Of a stretch of DNA of 64,000 nucleotides, positions 40,030 to 49,355 are shown piece after piece; the stretch's first letter is position 1, and each line of letters starts with the position of its first letter. Location of the stretch: the NCBI GenBank assembly GCA_017403985.1, contig JAFRDE010000013.1, positions 1 to 64,000 of the forward strand. The letters are read 5' to 3'. The notes under the pieces are model-generated. The model was given only the letters and a program-made list of their open reading frames with translations. It ran no database searches and had not been told where the DNA came from. A program made the translations under genes and the position numbers. Source of the stretch: Ruminococcus sp. (GTDB lineage: Bacteria; Bacillota; Clostridia; Oscillospirales; Acutalibacteraceae).

Positions 40030-42354
40030 TTACGCGTTTTCCACCACCTTCATCGCAATGGCGGTAATGTCGTCGTCGTGATCGTTCATGCGGCGCTTGC
40101 GCGCTTCTTCTACGATATGGGCGGCGAGCTGTTCGGCGGAGCCCTCGCGCCAGCTCATAATCAGCTTTTCGATCCAGTCGGGCGAGCCGATCATCACGCC
40201 GTCCGAGACCATCACGATCCAATCATCCTTCGTCAACACCATGTCCTCCCGGACAAAGCGGGCTTCGTTCAGGATGCCCAGCGGCAGGGAGGGCATTTCT
40301 TTTTGGTAGAGTCTGCTGTTCTTCTTCACAAAGGTCGTGCAGGCGCCCGCCTTCATCAGCTCCGCCTTGCCGGTGAAGCAGTTAAATTCGACGAGGTCGA
40401 GCGTAGCGAGGGACTCTTCCTCGCTCTTGATCATCAGCGAGGAATTCGTCACCGCTAAAGAGCAGTCGTAGCTCAGCCCCGCCTTACATAGCTTCGTCAT
40501 CAGGCTGACAGCCATGTTCGCGTCCACCGCCGCTCTGCCGCCCGAGCCCATGCCGTCGGAGATCATCGCGACGGTGCTGCCCGCGCCGTTTGCAAAATAG
40601 TTCAGACAGTCGCCGCAGAGCTCGCCGTCGTCACAGACATGCTGGGCAGTGCCGATCTCAAGGCCGAACAGCGGCAGCTCGCACATCACGACCCGCGCCC
40701 TGTCGCCCTCGAAGCTCAGCACAGGGCTCTCAAAACAGCGTCCGCAGGCGCGGGTGACCTCGCGGCTGATCTGCGACTTGGACAGTGCCGTCCGCTTGCC
40801 GACAGCGATCTCAATCTCGACGGTCATGCCGCCGAGCTTGCTTGTCCGGCAGGAACAGTCGACGACGGATAAACCCGCGCCGGACAACGCTTCGATCACC
40901 TTTTCGGCGCAATTCTCGTCATAGCCTTCGATATAGGCGAACTCTTCGGACAGATCGCGGAGGATATCGCTCAGACCGGCGAACTGGCCCGCAACCACCG
41001 ATCGAACGCCCGTGATCCTGCGGCGCGCCGACTCCATCGACAGATAGTCGCGGTAGGCGCGGCTGACGCTGTGGGCGAGCTCGCTCGTTTTACAACAGCG
41101 TTTGAGGAAGTTGTCGGCGATATCCGTTTCTTTGACATATCCGCGTTCTTTGAGCGCAGGGGTCAGGCGGTGAAAATCGTCGAGCGTCATGCCGCGCTCT
41201 TTTTCCCAGCAGTAAACGCGCAGACCGCAGTTTTTGCAGGTGTAGTCGGCGGCGCGTTCATAGATCCAGTTCGCGTTGGGCTCATAGAGTCTCGAGAGCC
41301 TGTCCGACACCGCGTTGACGCAGGAGCTGACGTTCTCGAGCGCCTTGGAGCAGTGTTCGAGGCGCATGGTAACGCTGCGGCGGATCGTTTCCTCCCCCGC
41401 ATGCGCTGTATCGTCGCTGAAGATCGCGGACAAGAAGTTCCCCGCGTCCTTCGGAATCAGCAGGAACAGTCCCGAGGCGACGCCGCATTCGATCGCCGTT
41501 GTCAGCACCATACCGCGGTCGGGCGCGGCAAAGGCGAACACCGTGCCGCAGATCAGCGCGGCAAACATCACGGCAACCTTGCCCATCGGCGCCAAAAGCC
41601 CGCCGACCAGACCGGACAGCGAGTACCCCGCCGCCAAAAACAGGAGCTTCGCGTCCGACAGGGCGAATACGGTACCGGTCGCGATACCCGCGATGCTGCC
41701 GCCCTTGATCATTCCGTACCGCGCGAACAACAGGATCAATAATACCGCCAGTATCCTGCCGACCGACACCGAGCCGATCATCACCCCGGACAGGGATAAC
41801 AGCAGGATACAGCCCGTCATCGACAGGCAGCTCAGCTCCTGCTGTGAGAAGCCCGACAGCGCGCGGCGCGACTCGAATAACAAAGCCGTTCGGCTGATGA
41901 AGTAAGCGCCCGCCGCGGCGATCAGCGCCTCGATCACGGATTCGTACACTTCTGTCATCTCGCTGCGGGAGGAGAGAGTCAGGGCGATCCCCGTCGCAAA
42001 TACGGGGATAAAGGCAACAACGGGCGCGAACAGGCGGTGCTCGGAGATCCTCTTTACCTCGTTGAGCACCCAGCGTATCGCGCCGATGGACACGACCACG
42101 GCGATATAACGAAAGGTCGACAGCGGCGAAGAAAGCAGATAGCTCAGCGCCGCGCCGAGCATCCCGGCGGGCATATAGGCGAACGGTAGCGCCGCGACGA
42201 TCGACGCGCCGAAAGGCGAAAGATCGCCGAGCGTCGCGCCGCGCGACACGATCCCTCCCGCGACAAAGCAGGAGATATGCAGTACGACCTCCCGTGCGAT
42301 CCCGCGGGATCTGACGCGCGAACGCGCGCTGTGCACAGCTTGTACAACAGACAT
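40030..42354 (-). CDS. spoIIE: Stage II sporulation protein E (PP2C phosphatase)
   Basis: A 774-residue protein with about ten membrane helices in residues 40-330, a central regulatory region (about 330-550, with a Cys-rich CKNCGLRVYCWEK stretch) and a C-terminal PP2C domain. ISDGMGSGGRA near residue 570 and VSDGV near 725, plus DDDITAIAM near the end, are the metal-binding motifs. SpoIIE dephosphorylates SpoIIAA to activate sigma-F at the sporulation septum. AAGGA precedes the ATG. It indicates a spore-forming lineage. No terminator separates it from the convergent acetyltransferase gene. Confidence 0.95.
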   Translation of the reverse strand: MSVVQAVHSARSRVRSRGIAREVVLHISCFVAGGIVSRGATLGDLSPFGASIVAALPFAYMPAGMLGAALSYLLSSPLSTFRYIAVVVSIGAIRWVLNEVKRISEHRLFAPVVAFIPVFATGIALTLSSRSEMTEVYESVIEALIAAAGAYFISRTALLFESRRALSGFSQQELSCLSMTGCILLLSLSGVMIGSVSVGRILAVLLILLFARYGMIKGGSIAGIATGTVFALSDAKLLFLAAGYSLSGLVGGLLAPMGKVAVMFAALICGTVFAFAAPDRGMVLTTAIECGVASGLFLLIPKDAGNFLSAIFSDDTAHAGEETIRRSVTMRLEHCSKALENVSSCVNAVSDRLSRLYEPNANWIYERAADYTCKNCGLRVYCWEKERGMTLDDFHRLTPALKERGYVKETDIADNFLKRCCKTSELAHSVSRAYRDYLSMESARRRITGVRSVVAGQFAGLSDILRDLSEEFAYIEGYDENCAEKVIEALSGAGLSVVDCSCRTSKLGGMTVEIEIAVGKRTALSKSQISREVTRACGRCFESPVLSFEGDRARVVMCELPLFGLEIGTAQHVCDDGELCGDCLNYFANGAGSTVAMISDGMGSGGRAAVDANMAVSLMTKLCKAGLSYDCSLAVTNSSLMIKSEEESLATLDLVEFNCFTGKAELMKAGACTTFVKKNSRLYQKEMPSLPLGILNEARFVREDMVLTKDDWIVMVSDGVMIGSPDWIEKLIMSWREGSAEQLAAHIVEEARKRRMNDHDDDITAIAMKVVENA

Positions 42355-42408
42355 GTTATCATTCCTTATATATTAATGACAAGCGGTGATTGCCGCTTTC
42401 TGCCCCTC

Positions 42409-42442
42409 ATTATAACGGATATGAACGCACGCGTTTGTCGGG
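42409..42442 (-). promoter_or_regulatory. spoIIE promoter region with possible Spo0A site
   Basis: Minus strand TATAAT (42414-42409) without a good -35 at 17 bp. CCCGACAAA, a 5-of-7 match to the inverse of the 0A box TGTCGAA, lies ~20 bp further upstream (42442-42434). Known spoIIE promoters depend on Spo0A and have unusual spacing, so the layout is suggestive only. Confidence 0.35.
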
Positions 42443-42610
42443 GTATGGATGGATATTTCGGTAACCTTTTTGGGGATTATTGAAAGACAAAACAGAAATC
42501 CTATCTTTAAAACAGAAATCATCCATTTGTCAGGAAGATTGCCGCAGGATTGACAACAGTGGCGCAAGGCTGAGAAATACTGCGCAATATGTGCGGATTC
42601 GCAGAAAAAA

Positions 42611-42634
42611 GCTCCTTCAAACGAAGGAGCTTTT
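42611..42634. terminator. Terminator downstream of the sigma-factor operon
   Basis: GCTCCTT-CAAACG-AAGGAGC stem with TTTT on one side and an A-run on the other. Confidence 0.75.
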
Positions 42635-42677
42635 GAACTTTGAGGGATTCATGATTGCAAGGAGCAGATCATGTAGG

Positions 42678-43976
42678 TTATTGGTGAGTGATATCGTCGT
42701 TGAGCAGGGTCAGAGAAGATGGGATATCGTTTTGATACTCGATCCGATAACAGGCGATACGGTCACCGAAGGTCACCCACAGGTATTTGCCGTCGGAACA
42801 GATGCTGTAGAACCACTGCGTGGGCGTATCCCATTTCAGGTAGAATCTTTTGCCGTCGCTCAGGCGGGTAGCGCTGATGGTCTGCTCTCCTCCGCCCTCG
42901 GTCACGACGTAGCCCTGCGTATAGTTAAGACAATAATCTCGTCCGCACTGCGCGGAGGCGAACACACGATTCTGGGTACCGTCGGGTCGGACGATCAGCG
43001 AATCGCGGTCGTAGTCCCGAACGCCGTTGCCGTCGCGCCCGATCGCAAAGCTCAGGCTGTCGCCTATGGTGCGCACGTCATACGGCTCGACGTCAAACTC
43101 CGTCAGCTCTTTTCCGTTCTCGGTCAAACGGTAGGCGTAATCGAACCAGCTTGTGCCTTCCTTTAAAATCAGCTCGAGGGTCCTGTCGCCGACGGTGTAG
43201 GTCACCTTCTCGGCAAAGACGGGGGTATGGCTGTAGAGTTGATCAAAGGCTTTGTCGTATTCTTCGGTACCGGGATCCCGACTTGTCAGAACGAAGCGTA
43301 GCTTGTCGATCTCTTCCTGATTCACGTATTCGTCGATGATGGTCGTTTTGCGGTCGCCTGTGATACCGTCGATGATGAAAAGCTCGTTATGCAGACCGAC
43401 ATTCTGACCTTCATAGTTGACTTCGACAGCAATATCGTTCGCACCGGCGGGGTACATATAAGGATCGGTCACCTTTGCCTCGAAACGGTAGAGCTTCTCG
43501 CTTTTCGTCTCGCCGTGACGGATACGATAGATCCAGCTACCCTTGCTGTAGTAGAAGCCGTAGTCGTTCGCGGTGAAGGAGTACCATGTGTTCTTCATGC
43601 GGTCTATGAGACAGCCCCCCGTCAGGCGGGTCGATTTTTCCTTGAAAGAGGGAGAGTTAAGATCGTCCGCGGAAACCGTATCGTCATCTTCGATCGAATA
43701 GCGGAAGAAACCGTCGCCGGGGAGCTCGTAGTAGAAATATCCGCCGGCGGAGATGCCTTGCGGACCATAGGAGCAGTTCGCGCCGAAGCCGCCGCCGAAT
43801 ACTGCGACGAACTGTACCATGAAACCGAAGATCAAGATCAGACAGGCGGCAAGCAATCCGCGCTTCCACATTCGCCTGCGGCGCACGCGCTCCATGCGGG
43901 CGTCGATCTCCTGTAAATATTCATCCTTTGCTTCGCCGATCACATCGAGCAGGAGTTCGGTCTTTTTCACAGCCAT
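42678..43976 (-). CDS. Membrane protein, putative anti-sigma factor
   Basis: A 432-residue protein with a ~40-residue basic cytoplasmic N-terminus (EYLQEIDARMERVRRRRMWK), one membrane helix (GLLAACLILIFGFMVQFVAVF, about 40-60) and a large extracellular part with beta-propeller-like repeats (GGYFYYELPGDGFFRYS, DYGFYYSKGSWIYRI, DGKYLWVTFGDRIACYRIE). It overlaps the upstream ECF sigma gene by 10 bp. Position, single helix and topology fit a transmembrane anti-sigma factor that senses an outside signal, but no recognised anti-sigma domain is visible. Confidence 0.65.
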   Translation of the reverse strand: MAVKKTELLLDVIGEAKDEYLQEIDARMERVRRRRMWKRGLLAACLILIFGFMVQFVAVFGGGFGANCSYGPQGISAGGYFYYELPGDGFFRYSIEDDDTVSADDLNSPSFKEKSTRLTGGCLIDRMKNTWYSFTANDYGFYYSKGSWIYRIRHGETKSEKLYRFEAKVTDPYMYPAGANDIAVEVNYEGQNVGLHNELFIIDGITGDRKTTIIDEYVNQEEIDKLRFVLTSRDPGTEEYDKAFDQLYSHTPVFAEKVTYTVGDRTLELILKEGTSWFDYAYRLTENGKELTEFDVEPYDVRTIGDSLSFAIGRDGNGVRDYDRDSLIVRPDGTQNRVFASAQCGRDYCLNYTQGYVVTEGGGEQTISATRLSDGKRFYLKWDTPTQWFYSICSDGKYLWVTFGDRIACYRIEYQNDIPSSLTLLNDDITHQ

Positions 43977-44524
43977 CCCTCCTCTCTCAGAAGGTCACGC
44001 AGAGAGTCGCGGGTGCGCTTGAGGGTCATTTTGACCTTGCTCTGGGTAAATCCGAGCTTCTTTGCGGTATCTGACACAGAATACAAATACCAGTAGCGCA
44101 TGAGGAAGATCATACGGGAATCGCCTTCAAGCTGTGACAGGAAGGCATGAATGATCCTGATAAGCTCCTGCCGCTCGGCTTCGCTCTCGGCGGTCTCGGA
44201 GTCGGGGACGACCTCTGTAAGTTCATCAAGCGCTAAGGCTGTCTCGCCGTTGAAGCGCTTCTCGGCATGAAGATAACGGTAGCGCTTGAGAGAGTTATTG
44301 CGCGTAAGCTTGCCGAGATAGGTACGCAGGACGGCTGGCTTTTGCGGGGGCATGGAGTTCCATGCGCCGACATAGGTATCGCTGACGCTTTCCTCAGCAT
44401 CCTCTATCGAGCTGAGGATATTCAAAGCAATCGTATGCAGATAGCGGTCATATTTTTCCTTTGTGAGCGCGATGGCGCTCTCGTCGCGGTCCCAATACAG
44501 CGCGACGATCTTTTCGTCCTCCAT
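43967..44524 (-). CDS. ECF-type RNA polymerase sigma factor
   Basis: A 185-residue sigma-70 family protein. Region 2 spans about 20-90 with DAEESVSDTYVGAWNSMPP (region 2.2/2.3), and region 4 spans about 125-180 with YSVSDTAKKLGFTQSKVKMTLKR as the helix-turn-helix for the -35 element. No region 1.1 or 3, so group 4 (ECF). It is translationally coupled (10-bp overlap) to a putative membrane anti-sigma factor. Autoregulation is typical; the upstream AATTGACTAAAACGG at about 44551-44565 on the minus strand may belong to its promoter. Confidence 0.9.
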   Translation of the reverse strand: MEDEKIVALYWDRDESAIALTKEKYDRYLHTIALNILSSIEDAEESVSDTYVGAWNSMPPQKPAVLRTYLGKLTRNNSLKRYRYLHAEKRFNGETALALDELTEVVPDSETAESEAERQELIRIIHAFLSQLEGDSRMIFLMRYWYLYSVSDTAKKLGFTQSKVKMTLKRTRDSLRDLLREEGWL

Positions 44525-44596
44525 GTCATCACCTCTTATCCTTATACTACCGTTTTAGTCAATTTGGTCACATTATAGCAGAGAAAAAGGTAAAAG

Positions 44597-44628
44597 AAAA
44601 GCTGCCGTACCGAAATACAACAGCTTTG
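44597..44628 (-). terminator. Terminator at the end of the arginine cluster
   Basis: Minus-strand AAAGCTG..CAGCTTTT hairpin followed by TCTTTTACCTTTTT, just after argF. Confidence 0.55.
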
Positions 44629-44637
44629 TAGGTTTGA

Positions 44638-45624
44638 TTATGCAAGGGTCGCGGCGATGACGGCTTTGATGGTATGCATGCGGTTCTCCGCCTCGTCGAA
44701 GACGATGGAGCGCTCGCTCTCGAAGACCTCGTCGGTGACCTCCATGCAGTCGATGCCGAACTTGTCGTGGATCTGCTTGCCGATGGTGGTGTTCAGGTCG
44801 TGGAAAGCGGGCAGGCAGTGCATGAAGCGGCACTGTGCGCCGGCGTTGTCCATCAAGGCGGCGTTTACCTGATATGGGCTGAGGTCGCGAATGCGCTCCT
44901 CCCACACCTCATCGGGCTCACCCATACTGACCCACACGTCGGTATAGATGACGTCGGCGTTCTTTGTCGCGGTCATGGGGTCTTCGATAAATTCGAGGAC
45001 GGCGCCCGTGTCCTTTGCGACAGCCTGACACTGAGCGACCAGCTCGGCGTTCGGGAAATATTTCTTCGGCGCGCAGGCGACAAAGTGCATACCCAGCTTC
45101 GCGCAGCCGACCATCAGGGAGTTGCCCATGTTGTAGCGCGCGTCGCCCATATAGACGAGCTTTTTGCCCGAAAGCGTACCGAAATGCTCACGGATCGTGA
45201 GGAAATCGGCTAAGATTTGGGTGGGGTGGAACTCGTTGGTAAGGCCGTTGTAGACGGGTACGCCCGCGTATTTTGCCAGCTCTTCAACGATCGTCTGGCC
45301 GTAGCCGCGGTACTCGATGGCGTCGTACATCCTGCCCAGTACCCGCGCGGTATCGGCGATCGACTCTTTCTTGCCGATCTGGGAGCCTGAGGGGTCGAGG
45401 TAGGTCGGATGCATGCCGAGATCAGCCGCCGCGACCTCGAACGCGCAGCGGGTGCGGGTAGAGGTCTTTTCAAAGATCAGGGCGATACTCTTGCCCTCGC
45501 ACAGACGATGGGGTATGCCCGCCTTTTTCTTTGCCTTTAGGTCGGCGGCGAGATCTAACAAGCCGTTGATCTCTTCGGGAGTAAGGTCTAATAACTTCAG
45601 GAAATGTTGGTTTTTCAGGTTCAT
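44638..45624 (-). CDS. argF: Ornithine carbamoyltransferase
   Basis: A 328-residue enzyme that makes citrulline from ornithine and carbamoyl phosphate. [16 protein letters not shown] near residue 50 is the carbamoyl-phosphate loop, and MHCLPAFHD near residue 268 (HCLP) and the SMG-type ornithine loop (VSMGEP near residue 228) are present. ATG at 45624 lies 7 nt after GAGG; the earlier ATG at 45630 is too close. It starts 13 nt after the argD stop, so the two are co-transcribed. It is the last gene of the arginine row. Confidence 0.96.
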   Translation of the reverse strand: MNLKNQHFLKLLDLTPEEINGLLDLAADLKAKKKAGIPHRLCEGKSIALIFEKTSTRTRCAFEVAAADLGMHPTYLDPSGSQIGKKESIADTARVLGRMYDAIEYRGYGQTIVEELAKYAGVPVYNGLTNEFHPTQILADFLTIREHFGTLSGKKLVYMGDARYNMGNSLMVGCAKLGMHFVACAPKKYFPNAELVAQCQAVAKDTGAVLEFIEDPMTATKNADVIYTDVWVSMGEPDEVWEERIRDLSPYQVNAALMDNAGAQCRFMHCLPAFHDLNTTIGKQIHDKFGIDCMEVTDEVFESERSIVFDEAENRMHTIKAVIAATLA

Positions 45625-45637
45625 AGTCATACCTCGT

Positions 45638-46792
45638 TTACTGTAAACAATCGATGATAACATCGACAGCCTTTTGGAGCTGTTCTGCCGGGATATTCAG
45701 CGGGGGCAATAATCTCAGCTTGTCCTTGGCGGAAAGGCAGAGAACGCCTTTTTCGATACAGGCGGAGAGTACTTCGGCAACGGGCTTTTCGGTCTTGATA
45801 CCGATCATCAGACCGAGACCGCTGACCTCAAAGCCTGCTTCTTCAAGGCGAGTCTTGACATAATTACCCTTTTGGGCGACTTCTGCCAAAAACGCGTCGT
45901 CCATGCGGTTCATCACGGAGATCGCCGCCGCCGCGCAGACGGGATTACCGCCGAAAGTGGAGCCGTGATCGCCGTAGGAAAGGACGTCCGCGACTTTTTC
46001 GCTCATCAGGGTCGCGCCCATCGGCAAGCCTGCCGCGAGGCCCTTCGCGGTCGACACCACGTCGGGCTGAACGCCGAAATGCATATAGGAATAGAGCTTG
46101 CCGGTGCGGCCGTTGCCGGTCTGTACCTCGTCGATCATAAAGACGATATCGTTCTCTTTGCAGATATTTTCGACCGCTTTGACAAAGTCCGCGTCGAGGG
46201 TGTTCACGCCGCCCTCGCCCTGTACCGTTTCGATTAGGATACCGGCGATCTTATTTTCAGCGACGAGCTGTTTGAGCCCGTCGATATCGTTCGGCTCGGC
46301 GTAGAGGAAGCCCTCGGTCAGCGGGAGGAAATCGCGGTGAAAATGATCCTGTCCCGTCGCGGCGAGGGTGGTCAATGTACGGCCGTGGAAGCTCTTGTTG
46401 AGTGTGATGATGTTGAAATATTCGGCTCCTTTATGCGATGCGGCGTATTTGCGCGCGACCTTGACGGCGCACTCGTTCGCCTCCGCGCCGGAGTTCGAGA
46501 AAAACACCTTGCTCATGCCGGTGCAGGTGCAGAGGATCTCCGCCAGCTCAGCGCAGGGAGCGGTGTAGTACAGGTTAGAAGTATGCTGTAAAGTCTTAGC
46601 CTGATCGGCGACAGCCTGCGCCCAGACGGGATCGGAATAACCGAAGGCGTTGACGCCGATGCCGGAGGTCATGTCGATGTATTCTTTGCCGTTTTCATCC
46701 CGGCAAAGGCAGCCCTCGCCCTTGATGATAGCAAGGTCGAAGCGCTTGTATGTATGCGCGATATATTGTTCATCTATTGTTTTGATGCTCAT
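45638..46792 (-). CDS. argD: Acetylornithine aminotransferase
   Basis: A 384-residue class III PLP aminotransferase. [16 protein letters not shown] near residue 98, FHGRT near residue 134, [16 protein letters not shown] near residue 217 and the Schiff-base lysine in [15 protein letters not shown] near residue 247 are all as in ArgD. It converts N-acetylglutamate semialdehyde to N2-acetylornithine using glutamate. AAGGAG precedes the ATG. argF follows after 13 nt. Confidence 0.95.
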   Translation of the reverse strand: MSIKTIDEQYIAHTYKRFDLAIIKGEGCLCRDENGKEYIDMTSGIGVNAFGYSDPVWAQAVADQAKTLQHTSNLYYTAPCAELAEILCTCTGMSKVFFSNSGAEANECAVKVARKYAASHKGAEYFNIITLNKSFHGRTLTTLAATGQDHFHRDFLPLTEGFLYAEPNDIDGLKQLVAENKIAGILIETVQGEGGVNTLDADFVKAVENICKENDIVFMIDEVQTGNGRTGKLYSYMHFGVQPDVVSTAKGLAAGLPMGATLMSEKVADVLSYGDHGSTFGGNPVCAAAAISVMNRMDDAFLAEVAQKGNYVKTRLEEAGFEVSGLGLMIGIKTEKPVAEVLSACIEKGVLCLSAKDKLRLLPPLNIPAEQLQKAVDVIIDCLQ

Positions 46793-46806
46793 AGTGTTCT
46801 CCTTAG

Positions 46807-46888
46807 AAGTAACGAGTGGTCAGTGATTAGTGGTTAGTTATCGGTGGGCTTCGCCCACGCCTATTTGAATTATTAACTGGTCACTGTT
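46807..46888. repeat. Heptamer-bounded hairpin element between argB and argD
   Basis: AGTGGTC/AGTGATT tract (46811-46838), GTGGGC-TTC-GCCCAC hairpin with GCCTA, short spacer, and an inverted TAACTGGTCACTG end (46873-46886). The argB stop codon lies inside that end. Confidence 0.7.
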
Positions 46889-47753
46889 TCTCGTCCGCGA
46901 GGACCATGGTGCCGGCGCCCTCGTCGGTCATAAGCTCCATGAGGATGGAGTGCGGGACTCTGCCGTCCATGATGATGACCTTATGCACGCCCTTGTAGAT
47001 CGCCTCGATACAGCAGCCGACCTTCGGGATCATGCCGCCGGAAATGATTCCGTCGCGGTAAAGGGTCTGTGCCTGCGATACGGTGATCTGGGGGATCAGG
47101 CTGTTTTCATCGTCCTTATCCTTTAAAATGCCCGCGATATCGGTCATCATGATCAGTCTTTCGGCGTTGATCGCGCCGGCGATATACGCCGCGGCGGTGT
47201 CGCCGTTGATGTTGTAGGCGTTGCCCTCATCGTCGCAGCCGATGGTCGAGATGACCGGGATATAGCCCTTTTCGAGCAGGTCCATGATCGGCTCGGGACG
47301 GATGTTGGTGATGTTGCCGACGTAGCCGAGGCGGGGATCCTTCATCTCGGCTTCGATCAGCCTGCCGTCCATGCCGGAGATGCCCATCGCCTTGCCGCCC
47401 TTTGCTTCGAGCAGGTTGACAAGGGTCTTGTTGACCTTGCCGGACAGTACCATCTGGACGATCTCGATAGTCTCTTTATCCGTCACGCGCAGACCGTCGA
47501 CGAACTCGGGCTTTTTGCCGACGCGCTCCATGATATCGTTGATAGCGGGACCGCCGCCGTGCACCAGCACGACTTTGACGCCGATCAGCCACAGCAGGAC
47601 GATATCCTGCATGACCTGCTCTTTGAGCTCTTCGTTGATCATGGCGTTGCCGCCGTATTTGACGACGACGATCTTTCCGTTATATTTTTTGATATATGGC
47701 AGAGCGGCGCAAAGCACCTCTGCCCTGTCGGCATTTGAAAAATTGTTGTTCAT
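46881..47753 (-). CDS. argB: Acetylglutamate kinase
   Basis: A 290-residue amino-acid kinase phosphorylating N-acetylglutamate. KYGGNAM near residue 28, LVHGGGPAIN near residue 62 and INGDTAAAYIAGAI near residue 178 are the ATP- and substrate-binding motifs. The N-terminal helix (SNADRAEVLCAALPYIKKYNG) typical of arginine-sensitive hexameric enzymes is present, so feedback inhibition is likely. The stop codon (DEKQ, TGA) falls in a heptamer tract. AAGGAG precedes the ATG. Confidence 0.96.
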   Translation of the reverse strand: MNNNFSNADRAEVLCAALPYIKKYNGKIVVVKYGGNAMINEELKEQVMQDIVLLWLIGVKVVLVHGGGPAINDIMERVGKKPEFVDGLRVTDKETIEIVQMVLSGKVNKTLVNLLEAKGGKAMGISGMDGRLIEAEMKDPRLGYVGNITNIRPEPIMDLLEKGYIPVISTIGCDDEGNAYNINGDTAAAYIAGAINAERLIMMTDIAGILKDKDDENSLIPQITVSQAQTLYRDGIISGGMIPKVGCCIEAIYKGVHKVIIMDGRVPHSILMELMTDEGAGTMVLADEKQ

Positions 47754-47783
47754 AAAAAACTCCTTATAGCCTTCCCTGTCAAA

Positions 47784-47951
47784 AGCCTCCCTTTGGTAAA
47801 GCGAGGTGGGTCGGCGTTAAGCCGACTCGGAGGGATTGCATGATTGACCGAGCACAGTGAGAAACCCTTTTATACGGTTGGTCGCTTTGCTCCGTTGATA
47901 CAATTCCTCAGTCGACATTCGTCGACAGCTCCCTTTCCCAAAGGGAGCCTT
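47784..47951. repeat. Dispersed element R5, long copy 1 (argB-argJ gap)
   Basis: About 165 bp. Left end AGCCTCCCTTTGGTAAAGCGAGG, middle GACCGAGCACAGTGAGAAACC and GGTCGCTTTGCTCCGTTGATA, CAATTCCTCAGTCGAC, right end AGCTCCCTTTCCCAAAGGGAGC. Both ends are hairpins and the ends are inverted relative to each other. Confidence 0.85.
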
Positions 47952-49166
47952 TTACGTCCGATAATCTCCGTTGATCTTCACATAATCATAGGTCAGGTCA
48001 CAGCCCCACGCAGAGGAGGCGAACTCGCCGTCGTTCAGCGCGACGAGGATCTCGATCTCTTTTTCGAACAGGATCTCTTTCGCCTTTTCCTCGCTGAATG
48101 CGACGCCTGCGCCGTCCTTGCAGACTAAAATTTCTCCCTTGTCGCTTTTAAAGCTGACGTCGATCTTGGTGACGTCGACGGGAGCGCCGGAATAGCCGAT
48201 CGCGCACAGTACGCGGCCCCAGTTGGCGTCCGCGCCGAACATCGCCGCCTTCAAGAGGCTGGAGCAGATAACGGACTTCGCGACGGTTTTCGCGATCTCG
48301 AGCGTTTTTGCGCCGCTGACCTTGCACTCCAGAAGCTTGGTCGCGCCCTCACCGTCGCCGGCGATCATACGGCACAGCCCGACGGTCACGGTGTTGAGCG
48401 CCTGCATAAAGGCGGTGAAATCCTCGCCCTCAGCAGTGATCTCCGTGTTGCCCGCCATACCGTTGGCGAGGACCGTCACCATATCGTTGGTGGAGGTGTC
48501 GCCGTCGATAGAGATCATATTGAACGTATTTTGGATATCGCCCGACAGCGCCTTTTGGAGCATATCGGGGGCGATCGCGCAGTCTGTCGTGATGAACACC
48601 AGCATGGTCGCCATGTTCGGATGGATCATGCCGCTGCCCTTGGCGATGCCGCCGATACGGCAGGTCCTGCCGCCGCAAGTGAATTCGACCGCGACCTCCT
48701 TCGGGATCGTGTCGGTGGTCATGATGCCTAAAGCCGCCTCATGGCTGCCGTCGGCGCTGAGCTTGGATACCAGCTCGTCCATACCGTTTTTGATCGGGTC
48801 GAGGCTCAAAGGCTGACCGATCACGCCGGTAGAGGCGACGACCACGTCATTTGCGGCAACGCCGGTCTTTTCCTCGACCAAAGCCGCCATACCCTCGGCG
48901 ATCTCGATGCCGTCGGCGTTGCAGGTATTGGCGTTGCCGGAGTTGCAGATGACCGCCTGCGCCTTGCCGTCGGCGATATGCGCCTTGGTGACGGTCAGGG
49001 GAGCGCCCTTGACGAGGTTCGTGGTATAGACCGCCGCCGCGGAAGCGGGAACGTCGCTGACGATCAGCGAAAGGTCGTTTTTCGATGTATTTTTGCGGAT
49101 GCCGCAGTGAACGCCGGAGGCTTTGTAGCCCTGCGCCGCGGTCACGCCGCCGTTGATGAGTTTCAT
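47952..49166 (-). CDS. argJ: Bifunctional glutamate N-acetyltransferase / ornithine acetyltransferase
   Basis: A 404-residue ArgJ precursor that transfers acetyl from acetylornithine to glutamate and can also use acetyl-CoA. The autocleavage region reads AKGSGMIHPNMATMLVFIT near residue 180, with the nucleophile Thr in MATML. The C-terminal AMFGADANWGRVLCAIGYSG near residue 310 is conserved. Its presence makes argE and argA unnecessary (cyclic pathway). GGAAG precedes the ATG. R5 elements flank the gene on both sides. Confidence 0.96.
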   Translation of the reverse strand: MKLINGGVTAAQGYKASGVHCGIRKNTSKNDLSLIVSDVPASAAAVYTTNLVKGAPLTVTKAHIADGKAQAVICNSGNANTCNADGIEIAEGMAALVEEKTGVAANDVVVASTGVIGQPLSLDPIKNGMDELVSKLSADGSHEAALGIMTTDTIPKEVAVEFTCGGRTCRIGGIAKGSGMIHPNMATMLVFITTDCAIAPDMLQKALSGDIQNTFNMISIDGDTSTNDMVTVLANGMAGNTEITAEGEDFTAFMQALNTVTVGLCRMIAGDGEGATKLLECKVSGAKTLEIAKTVAKSVICSSLLKAAMFGADANWGRVLCAIGYSGAPVDVTKIDVSFKSDKGEILVCKDGAGVAFSEEKAKEILFEKEIEILVALNDGEFASSAWGCDLTYDYVKINGDYRT

Positions 49167-49190
49167 ATACTATCTTCCTTTCAGGGAATT

Positions 49191-49355
49191 AAGCCTTCCT
49201 TTGGGAAAGGAAGGTGTCACCCAAAGGGTGACGGATGAATTGTACTGAATCGACCGAGCGCAGCGAGATACTATATTTTATTCGGTTTATCGCTTTGCTC
49301 TATTGATACAATTCCTCAGTCGCATTCGCGACAGCTCCCTTTCCCAAAGGGAGCC
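49191..49355. repeat. Dispersed element R5, long copy 2 (argJ-argC gap)
   Basis: Same ~165-bp plan as 47784-47951: AAGCCTTCCTTTGGGAAAGG, hairpin ACCCAAAGGGT, TGTACTGAATCGACCGAGCG, ATTGATACAATTCCTCAGTC, and AGCTCCCTTTCCCAAAGGGAG. It touches the argC stop codon. Confidence 0.85.
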
